NCBI RefSeq assembly: GCF_000429085.1
Contig: NZ_AUBE01000020.1
Location: forward strand, 62,001-126,000
Reading direction: 5' to 3'
From: Streptomyces flavidovirens DSM 40150
Lineage (GTDB): Bacteria; Actinomycetota; Actinomycetes; Streptomycetales; Streptomycetaceae
Length of the DNA stretch: 64,000 nucleotides
Under the pieces are notes generated by a model. That model was given only the letters and a program-made list of their open reading frames with translations, searched no databases and was not told where the DNA came from. The number at the start of each line of letters is the position of its first letter. Positions within the stretch are counted from its first letter, which is position 1. A program made the position numbers and the translations under genes. Of the stretch, positions 8,467 to 14,738 are shown in pieces.

Positions 8467-8760
8467 TCAGCGGGCCACCGGAGGCAGGAACGGCGCCATG
8501 AACTGGTCGGCCATTCCGGCGATCTCCTCGTCCTGCCGTTCGCTGTCGCACACCTGTGAGCGGTACATCATCAGGCCCAGGACCACATCGAGAACCGGAT
8601 CAGCGGCGGGAGCGTCGGGCGGACGTCACCCCGTTCGATTCCCCGGCGTACGACCTCACCCAAGAGCCGGTTCGACAGCTCGGCCACCTGCCGAAGGATC
8701 ACTCCGTGGAACCGTTCGGCGACCCCGCTGTCGCATTCGTAAAGAACCAAGCGCGTCGGC
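8467..8760 (-). pseudogene. TetR-family regulator remnant, C-terminal part, frameshifted
   Basis: Two neighbouring reading frames on the minus strand join into one TetR/AcrR C-terminal domain. The first frame reads CDSGVAERFHGVILRQVAEL and later RRGIERGDVRP, then stops at 8571-8573. The other frame continues DPVLDVVLGLMMYRSQVCDS and ends AGMADQFMAPFLPPVAR with a TGA at 8467. Restoring one base near 8610-8625 would give RPDAPAADPVLDVV without interruption, so a one-base deletion is the simplest explanation. No helix-turn-helix half is found upstream, so the gene is also truncated at its 5' end. It is not expected to make a working protein. Confidence 0.7.
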
Positions 8761-8907
8761 GGCAGACCGCAGCCCCGGTCTGAGCGCCTGCCGCCTCCAA
8801 ACCATCAGCGTGGCATCCACCCTGACTACCACTCAGCCAGCAGCGCCACACAAGCCGGGCGCAACCGCGCGTACACGCGGGCCCGGCGGGTCCGCTGTCG
8901 GCACCGG

Positions 8908-10698
8908 TCAGTACTCGTCGTAGAACCCTCGCTGGTCGCCGTACGTGCCGAGCTTCCGGCACTCGGTCTCGTCGACCTTCAGCGGGCGGTCTTCGAGGAT
9001 CTCGCGCGCCCGCACCACGCCGAGGCTCGTCGCGTACCAGGGCTCGTTCCGGTCCTCCAGCCGGCTCGCGATGCCGACCAGCGCGCAGGAACGTTGCGGC
9101 TCCGGCAGCGTGTCGAGTGCCGGTACGGCGTCGGCCGACAGGTCCTGGAAGTAGTGCACGTCAAGCTTCTCGGTACTGCCGTGGCGGGCGACGTTCTGCT
9201 GCGCGACCAGCCCGTCCGGCGAGATCAGGCCGAAGGCCAGCACGGCCGCCGCCGCGCTCGCGGCAACCGCGCGCGGCAGCCAGCGGGACCCGAGCACCCC
9301 GGCCGCCATGATCAGTACGATCACCAGGCCCAGCCACAGCTCGACCGCCGCCACGGAGATGCGCAGCCGGGTCAGGCCGTACGCATCGACGTACAGGTCC
9401 ATGCGGCGCAGCGCGGACGCGACGACGACCAGCGTGAGGACGCACAGGGTGCCGAGCACCGAGCGGACCAGGGCGCGGTCGCGGCCTCCGCCGCGCGGGG
9501 CGAAGCGCAGGGCGAGGGCGATGACCAGGAGGATCAGCAGAGTGGCCCAGAGCAGTTGCCAGAAACCCTGCCGCGCGTACTCGGCGTACGACAGTCTCTC
9601 GCTGAGCACCTTGTCGTAACCGCCGAACAGGACGGCGAGCTGGACCGCGATGAAGGCAGCGAAGAGCAGATTGAGCACGACCAGCGGCAGTGCCCACTCC
9701 GCTCGGCCGCGAGCGCGTCCGGGACGTATCTTGAGCCGGTCCCAGCGCATCGGCGCGGCCGCGGTACGGGCAGCGGCCAGCGCACCCAGCAGGCCGACAG
9801 CGAAGAGGAATGTCCGCCAGGGACCGTCCGCGACGGAGACGTCGGGGCTGAGGCCGCCCAGCAGATCGGCGAAGGCGGCGTCCGCGGAGGCGAAGAGCGC
9901 CCCGAAGACGATCAGTAGTACGACGGCGACAAGGGTCGTACGCACCATGGGCGCCCAGCGTCCGCGGGACGCTTCCGCCCGCTCGCGCAGACCGCGCCAG
10001 GCCCACGCCGTACCGGGGCCGAGTGAACCGAAGATGCCCAGGGAGCCGGCGAGAACGCCAGCCCAGGTGCGGTTGCCGTGCAGGGCGAGCGAGCCGAGCG
10101 CCAGCGCGGAGATGCAGGCGAGGAACGTCGGCCAGCCCGCGTCACGCAGCGCCGGAATGGCCAGCAGCGCCAGGCCGCCGACGGCCCAGACGAGCGTCCA
10201 GGGGCGCGGGCGGCGACCGGCCGCCTGCGCGGCGAAGTACGCGGCGAGAGCGGCCGGGACGGCTACAACCAGCAGGTTCAGGCCCAGCCCGTCTCCCAGC
10301 AGCAGGGCGCTGAGCAGGGCGGTGGCCAAGGCAGCCACGAACGTGGCGGGACGGATTCCGACCGGCGGCTCGGGTCGTACGTCGGTCAGCCACTTCGGGG
10401 GGCCGGCCGGTTGCCGCGGTGCGGCGGGTGGCGGCGGCCAGGGGTGGTGGCGCTGGGGCTGTGTCGCCCTGCTGTGCTGCTCCCGGTACGAAATCGTCGC
10501 CGGTGGCTGCGGAGCGATGTCCTGCGGCGCGGGTCCCGGACCGCTGCCGTCATCGGACTGCTCGGACGGCGTGGACGGTGCGGATGAAGCGGACGGTGTG
10601 GACGGTGTGGACGGCGGGGACGGTGTGGATGAAGTGGACGGTGCGGACGGCGTGGACGGTGCGGATTGCTTGGATGGTCTGGATGGCGTGTCGGACAC
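8908..10698 (-). CDS. DUF4173 domain-containing polytopic membrane protein
   Basis: 596 aa from GTG at 10698. Residues 1-48 are a low-complexity Ser/Thr/Pro run (TPSAPST, SSTPSPPSTPS and similar), followed by a Pro/Gln-rich linker to about residue 115. About 10-12 hydrophobic segments follow (for example ALATALLSALLL, LVAVVLLIVFGALFA, LVVLNLLFAAFIAVQLAVLF). The segment FGGYDKVLSERLSYAEYARQ, then GFWQLLWA, is typical of the DUF4153/DUF4173 family. The C-terminal 100 residues are polar and contain HGSTEKLDVHYFQDLS, probably outside the membrane. Function of the family is not established. No partner gene is evident on either side. Confidence 0.8.
   Translation of the reverse strand: MSDTPSRPSKQSAPSTPSAPSTSSTPSPPSTPSTPSASSAPSTPSEQSDDGSGPGPAPQDIAPQPPATISYREQHSRATQPQRHHPWPPPPAAPRQPAGPPKWLTDVRPEPPVGIRPATFVAALATALLSALLLGDGLGLNLLVVAVPAALAAYFAAQAAGRRPRPWTLVWAVGGLALLAIPALRDAGWPTFLACISALALGSLALHGNRTWAGVLAGSLGIFGSLGPGTAWAWRGLRERAEASRGRWAPMVRTTLVAVVLLIVFGALFASADAAFADLLGGLSPDVSVADGPWRTFLFAVGLLGALAAARTAAAPMRWDRLKIRPGRARGRAEWALPLVVLNLLFAAFIAVQLAVLFGGYDKVLSERLSYAEYARQGFWQLLWATLLILLVIALALRFAPRGGGRDRALVRSVLGTLCVLTLVVVASALRRMDLYVDAYGLTRLRISVAAVELWLGLVIVLIMAAGVLGSRWLPRAVAASAAAAVLAFGLISPDGLVAQQNVARHGSTEKLDVHYFQDLSADAVPALDTLPEPQRSCALVGIASRLEDRNEPWYATSLGVVRAREILEDRPLKVDETECRKLGTYGDQRGFYDEY
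10563..10690 (-). repeat. Short tandem repeat coding for a Ser/Thr/Pro N terminus
   Basis: On the + strand the tract repeats GACGGTGTG/GACGGTGCG-like 9-mers, some expanded to 15 bp with GATGAAGTG. Read on the minus strand they give Ser-Thr-Pro, Ser-Ala-Pro and Ser-Ser-Thr-Pro units at the start of the DUF4173 protein. Copies stay in frame. Length variation between strains would be expected. Confidence 0.75.
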
Positions 10699-10981
10699 GG
10701 GACCCCCTCCCGACCGGGCAGGGAGACGGCAGGGTGCCGCTGCCGGAGCCCGGTGTCTCGTCGGCGCGCGCCCGGCATGACCAACAGGGCGGCGTGGCCC
10801 GTCAGACTAGCTCTGGCGCACCCGGTCGGCGCCGCCAGGAGCGGGCTGTGGCAGGACCGTGACAGTCGCGGAACCCCGCCGCGACGGGCGATCGGCCGAC
10901 GCCACGGGGCTGCCGAAGCCGGGCGCCGGCCGACGACATGTGGCGGGAGACGTCGTGCCAGGGCAGCATCACACGGCCGTG

Positions 10982-11357
10982 TGTCACACCAGGAAGCCGT
11001 TGTCACGCGAGGCGCAACCATTGCGGGGGCGCCGTCACGCGAGGCCGACATGGTGCGGGTCGACATCGTGCAGGCCGGCATCATGCAGGGCCGACATCAC
11101 ACAGCGCCCGACATCACACAGGGCCGTCATCACACAGGGCCAGCGTCACGCGGGCGGCAGCATGCGGCCCGCGTCCAGGGCCGCCGTCACGCGAGGCCGG
11201 CGTCATGCCGGGCCGTCATCATGCCGGGCCGACGTCACGCGGCCGGCAGCACGTGCCCGGCGTGATGCAGGGCCGGCGTCACGCGGCCAGCAGCACGCGG
11301 CTCGGCGTCACGCAGGGCCGACGTCACGCGAGGCGGAATCATGCCGCCCGGCGTCAG
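10982..11357. repeat. Degenerate tandem-repeat array, about 16-bp period, roughly 20 units
   Basis: Units follow one another with the approximate pattern TCAYRCRGGGCCGRCR. Examples begin at 11096 (TCACACAGCGCCCGACA), 11113 (TCACACAGGGCCGTCA), 11129 (TCACACAGGGCCAGCG), 11187 (TCACGCGAGGCCGGCG), 11203 (TCATGCCGGGCCGTCA) and 11219 (TCATGCCGGGCCGACG). Spacing is mostly 16-17 bp, with some shorter 11-13 bp units. The array lies in the gap between the DUF4173 gene and the ADP-ribosylglycohydrolase gene. Frames across it are open but give only His/Arg/Gly/Pro-rich translations with no start signal, so I treat it as non-coding. The remainder of this gap (10699-10981) shows nothing recognisable. Confidence 0.8.
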
Positions 11358-11360
11358 GTC

Positions 11361-11400
11361 GCCTGCGCGGGAGTCCGTCAGATTGCCTGCGCGGGAGTCC
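11361..11400. repeat. Direct repeat of 16 bp, 24-bp period, over the end of the ADP-ribosylglycohydrolase gene
   Basis: GCCTGCGCGGGAGTCC occurs at 11361-11376 and again at 11385-11400. The second copy encodes the C-terminal TPAQA of the glycohydrolase and the first lies just past its stop (11378-11380). A 24-bp in-frame duplication of the gene end is the simplest reading. Confidence 0.75.
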
Positions 11401-12286
11401 ATCCGGGCAGCTCTTCCGTCTGCTCCAGCCAGGCGACCGGCGGCGCTCCGGTCTTTCCCGCGGCGACGACTCCGCCGAAAATGGCGCAGGTGGTGTCCAC
11501 GTCGCCGCCCACCTGCGCGGTGACCCAGAAGCCCTGCTCGAAGTCGCCGAGCGACCGGGCAGCCGACCAGAGGGCGAACGGCACGGTGTCGTGCGCACTC
11601 GTACGCCGTCCACAACCCAGCACCGCGGCCACTGTCCCGGCGTCGTCGTAGTCCAGCATGTCGCGGGCGCGGCGGAGCCCGGCGCCCACCGCGCTGCGCG
11701 GTACCAGCGCGATCACGCCGTCGAGCAGTCCGGTCGGCGTCGGCGGCCCTGCCGGATCGGCGGCGAGCGCGGCGGCGGCCGCCACGGCCATGGCACCGAC
11801 CACGGCCTCACGGTGCTGATGCGTGACGTACGCCGAGATCTCGGCCTGGTGGGTGGCCTGCTCCGGGTCGTCCGCGTACCAGGCGCCGAGCGGCGCGATG
11901 CGCATCGCCGCACCGTTGCCCCAGGAGCCCTGGCCGTTGAAGAGCGCCGCCGCGAGTTCGCGCCAGTCGCCGCCCTCCCTGATCAGCCGGAGCATCCGGT
12001 TGACGGCGGGGCCGTAGCCGCGGTCGAAGTCGTGATGATCGGCGAAGGAACGCGCCAGCGCGTCCTGGTCGATACGGCCGTGTTCGGCGAGCACGGCCAG
12101 GACCGAGCAGGCCATCTCGGTGTCGTCGGTCCACTGCCAGGGCGCGGGCGGCAGCTCGCGGCTTTTGAGCAGCGGATAGTTCGCGGGTACAAAGAACTGG
12201 GAGCCCAGGGCGTCTCCCAGGGACAGCCCACGCAGGCTGGCCAAGGCGCGTTCGAGGCGCCGGACGGTGGAGGAGTCAGCGGTCAT
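11378..12286 (-). CDS. ADP-ribosylglycohydrolase family protein
   Basis: 302 aa. The family (DraG/ARH3-like) removes ADP-ribose from proteins or small molecules using two Mg ions. Metal-binding motifs are intact: GDALG near residue 24, WTDDTEM near 52 and GDVDTTCAIFGG near 263. The central helices (GNGAAMRIAPLGAWY, VTHQHREAVVGAMAVA) fit as well. The start codon overlaps the stop of the upstream histidine-phosphatase gene by 4 bp (ATGA), which implies translational coupling and possibly a linked nucleotide or ADP-ribose salvage role. The 3' end lies in a short duplication. Confidence 0.9.
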   Translation of the reverse strand: MTADSSTVRRLERALASLRGLSLGDALGSQFFVPANYPLLKSRELPPAPWQWTDDTEMACSVLAVLAEHGRIDQDALARSFADHHDFDRGYGPAVNRMLRLIREGGDWRELAAALFNGQGSWGNGAAMRIAPLGAWYADDPEQATHQAEISAYVTHQHREAVVGAMAVAAAAALAADPAGPPTPTGLLDGVIALVPRSAVGAGLRRARDMLDYDDAGTVAAVLGCGRRTSAHDTVPFALWSAARSLGDFEQGFWVTAQVGGDVDTTCAIFGGVVAAGKTGAPPVAWLEQTEELPGWTPAQAI

Positions 12287-12957
12287 CGCTCCGCCACTCT
12301 ATCCGGACAGCCGTACGGCTCGGGAGCCCTCCAGCGCCGGAACGGCCGGTCAAGGGTGTAGCGACCGTCCTTCCCCAGCAGCAGTGACCGCGTTTCGCCG
12401 TTGCCCGGATTGCACAGCGATTCGAAATCCGCCACCGTCCAGTGGAACCAGCGCATGCAGAACAGCCGCATGGTCAGACCGTGGGTGACGAGCAGCACGT
12501 TCGGCGGGTGGTCGGGTGCCTCGAAGCTCCGGTACAGGCTTTCCAGGAAGGCCCCGACGCGGTCGTACACATCGGCCCCGGACTCTCCCTGGGCGAAACG
12601 GTAGAAGAAGTGCCCGTACGCGTCCCGGTACGCCTTCTGCAGCCGTACGTCGTCCCTGTCCTGCCAGTTTCCCCAGTCCTGCTCACGCAGCCGCGGCTCC
12701 TCCCGCACCCGCACCCGGTTCGGGTCGAGCCCGAAGGCGGCGAAGGTCTCATGCGTGCGGCGGTACGGCGAGACGTAGGCGCTGACCCGCTCTTCGCCGA
12801 AGAGTTCACGCAGGTGCGCCCCCGCTTCCTGGGCTTGGCGCAGACCGGTTTCCGTCAGTCTGAGCGCGTGGTCGGGCTCACGCTCGTACACCGAGTCGTC
12901 GGCGTTTCCCTCCGACTCCCCGTGCCGGACCAGTACGATGCGCCGCGGTCGTGCCAT
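12283..12957 (-). CDS. Histidine phosphatase family protein (phosphoglycerate-mutase-like)
   Basis: 224 aa. The catalytic motif VLVRHGESEGN sits at about residues 9-19 with the phospho-accepting His12. YVSPYRRTHET supplies the substrate-binding Arg, LREQDWGNWQ carries the acid, and LLVTHGLTMR gives the second His. The family spans mutases and phosphatases. This branch is close to the broad-specificity phosphatases and the substrate cannot be inferred from sequence. It is the first gene of a two-gene unit with the ADP-ribosylglycohydrolase (4-bp overlap). Confidence 0.9.
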   Translation of the reverse strand: MARPRRIVLVRHGESEGNADDSVYEREPDHALRLTETGLRQAQEAGAHLRELFGEERVSAYVSPYRRTHETFAAFGLDPNRVRVREEPRLREQDWGNWQDRDDVRLQKAYRDAYGHFFYRFAQGESGADVYDRVGAFLESLYRSFEAPDHPPNVLLVTHGLTMRLFCMRWFHWTVADFESLCNPGNGETRSLLLGKDGRYTLDRPFRRWRAPEPYGCPDRVAER

Positions 12958-12990
12958 GCCGAAACCCTAGAACGTGAGATCGGATGCGGC

Positions 12991-13089
12991 TCAGCCGGGC
13001 AGCCTCCCAGCCTCTGTCCAGCGTATCCGGCCGTTGAAACGCCCGCGCAGCAAGCGGTTGTGGGAGACGACGACCAGCGCACGGGGCCG
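12991..13089 (-). pseudogene. ABC-F type ATPase remnant, last 32 or so codons
   Basis: The minus strand reads RPRALVVVSHN, then RLLRGRFNGRIRWTEAGRLPG and a stop at 12991. This matches the end of an ABC-F ATPase: the switch His in VVVSHD/N and the RFTGRTLRLEAGR-like C-terminal segment. Nothing of the ATPase is found upstream; the similarity stops at about 13089, exactly where a TetR fragment starts on the other strand. Confidence 0.6.
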
Positions 13090-13190
13090 TCCTCACCGGC
13101 CTGTCCGGGCACGGCAGCCCCAGCCTCGCCGTGGAGTACGTCGCCGAGCACTCGGGCGTACACAAAACGACGCTCTATCGCCGCTGCGAG
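13089..13190 (+). pseudogene. TetR-family helix-turn-helix fragment
   Basis: 34 codons read VLTGLSGHGSPSLAVEYVAE and continue HSGVHKTTLYRRC. This is the TetR N-terminal DNA-binding domain: helix 1, the S...VAxxAGVxxTTLYRR recognition turn and helix 3. It has no start codon and no C-terminal domain. It abuts the ABC-F remnant, so the boundary at about 13089 is a deletion or rearrangement scar. Positions 13191-13253 show nothing further. Confidence 0.65.
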
Positions 13191-13253
13191 TGCGCCGCCG
13201 CCGCGACCACCCCCGCCCGGGCCGGTGCGTACCGGAGCGCCCGTACGGCGTGA

Positions 13254-13859
13254 TCACACCGTCCACGCCGGATCCAGCCGAACGACCGCGCCGGCGATTT
13301 CGGCCACATCGGCATCAGTCTGCGCACGCAGCGAAAGACGCTCCACCCGCTCGGCGCGGTACTTTCCGTGCTCGGCGGCGGAGTGCCACATCGACAGCAC
13401 CAGGAACTCATTGCCGGGCGCCTCGCCGAACAGCCCGCGCAGCATGCCCGGCGACCCGGCCATCGCCGGATTCCAGACCTTCTCCTGCATCAGCGAAAAA
13501 TGCTCGACCCGGCCCTCATGCACCTTGCAGTGCGCGACACGCACCACATCGGCGTCGGTGAACCGGGGCTCGAAGCCCGTCTTGACGTCGAACCGGTAGT
13601 CGAAGAGCCCCACTTGGATGTTCTTGTACGTACCGGACTGTGCGGCAGCGAGCCGGTCGTGCGAACGCGCCATGAACGAGTCGTAGAACGCGCGGCTCTC
13701 CCAGAAGGAAAAGATGTGAGCCACGCCCGGCCGCTCTCGGCTCCAGCCACCGCCCTGCCCCCGGAAACCCGGTTCCCCCAGCAGCCCCGCCCACTTCCGC
13801 TGCCCCCGCTCGAAACCCCGACGGTCGATCACTGTGCAGCGAATCCACTTGACCAGCAC
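13254..13859 (-). CDS. DUF4937 domain-containing protein (YdbC-like)
   Basis: 201 aa from GTG at 13859. It opens MLVKWIRCTVIDRRGFERGQ, the characteristic start of the DUF4937/YdbC family, which has a ferredoxin-like alpha+beta barrel related to antibiotic-biosynthesis monooxygenase folds. Two similar halves can be seen: an N-terminal one (GVAHIFSFWESRAFYDSFMA) and a C-terminal one (NEFLVLSMWHSAAEHGKYRA). This fits a dimeric-barrel duplication. Function is unknown. The protein is intact and lies next to gene debris. Confidence 0.75.
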   Translation of the reverse strand: MLVKWIRCTVIDRRGFERGQRKWAGLLGEPGFRGQGGGWSRERPGVAHIFSFWESRAFYDSFMARSHDRLAAAQSGTYKNIQVGLFDYRFDVKTGFEPRFTDADVVRVAHCKVHEGRVEHFSLMQEKVWNPAMAGSPGMLRGLFGEAPGNEFLVLSMWHSAAEHGKYRAERVERLSLRAQTDADVAEIAGAVVRLDPAWTV

Positions 13860-14106
13860 CGCGCCATCGTACGGCCAGGAACACGCACCCGCTCACGCCT
13901 GCGGCGCTCTTCACCCCGGACGATGCGGCGCAGCCTGACTTCCCTGTCAACGCCGCACATCAATGCGGGTTTTATCGGCGAACGGGGTGGAACAGACCTC
14001 GACGCCACGCGAGTTGTCGGTGCTCGGGGCTAGCCTGGTTCCACGTGCACATTCGCACAGCTCGCGCCGGTGGGATCCGGCCGGGTTCCGAGGGAGGGGA
14101 AGACCG

Positions 14107-14637
14107 GTGGGCAGTCTCAACAAAGGGGTCGGCAAGGTCGAAGTGACGCTCAGGTGGGACCCCACTCCCCTGGGCGAACCGGCCCACGACCTCGACATCA
14201 TCGCCGCGACGTACGCCGTGGAGGACCCGTACGGCAGCCCCGCGTACGTCGTGCACTTCGGCAGCCGCTCGCCGGACGGCACCATCACCCTGAACAGGGA
14301 CAGCCGAGACGGCCAGGGCTTCGGTTTCGACGAGGCCATGACCCTGGAGCTCGACCGGCTGGCGCCCGCCTATGGCCGGGTGGTGGTGGGCCTAGCCATT
14401 CAGCAGCGCGGGGGAAGGACGACGTTCGGCGAAATAGCCAATACGGGCTTCCGCATCCGCGAGGGCTACACCGTGCTCGCGGAGAACGACCTCGCCGGCG
14501 TGTCCGCCTCGACAGCCGCCACCATCGCCGAGTTCACGAGAAACGCCTCGGGCGGCTGGGAGTTCCGCCCGGTCATCCGCGGGTTCGACGCCGACCCGAA
14601 TTCCTTCGCCGCGACGATGGGAAGCAGCCTGACCTGA
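14107..14637 (+). CDS. TerD-family tellurium-resistance / stress protein
   Basis: 176 aa from GTG at 14107, with GAGGGAGGGG about 10 nt upstream. VEVTLRWDP and AHDLDIIAATYAVED are the TerD beta-sandwich hallmarks; they include the Asp residues (HDLD) that bind calcium in characterised TerD proteins. GQGFGFDEAMTLELDRLAP and FRIREGYTVLAENDLAG complete the domain. Streptomyces carry many TerD paralogues linked to stress and differentiation. This one stands alone, without the rest of a ter cluster. A terminator stem-loop follows and nrdJ converges on it. Confidence 0.9.
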   Translation: MGSLNKGVGKVEVTLRWDPTPLGEPAHDLDIIAATYAVEDPYGSPAYVVHFGSRSPDGTITLNRDSRDGQGFGFDEAMTLELDRLAPAYGRVVVGLAIQQRGGRTTFGEIANTGFRIREGYTVLAENDLAGVSASTAATIAEFTRNASGGWEFRPVIRGFDADPNSFAATMGSSLT

Positions 14638-14672
14638 CAGCCGTGCGCGCCCGGAAACCGCGAAACGCCGAA

Positions 14673-14701
14673 GGGCGGCGAGCCCGTAAGGCCCGCCGCC
14701 C
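14673..14701. terminator. Stem-loop between convergent terD and nrdJ
   Basis: GGGCGGCG at 14673-14680 pairs with CGCCGCCC at 14694-14701 and encloses a smaller GCC/GGC stem. It sits between two genes that read towards each other, so it may end transcription from both sides. Confidence 0.6.
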
Positions 14702-14738
14702 CTCTGTTCCTCAGTGTGCTGTGCCTACTGGCCGCAGA

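Noticed and set aside
10982..11357. CRISPR array
   Set aside because: Units are adjacent 16-17 bp imperfect repeats without unique spacers, and no cas genes are nearby.
10859..12361. A 500-codon open frame on the + strand through the repeat array and over the glycohydrolase gene
   Set aside because: High-GC shadow frame: it runs antisense to a recognised enzyme and has His/Arg-rich repeat translation with no domain.
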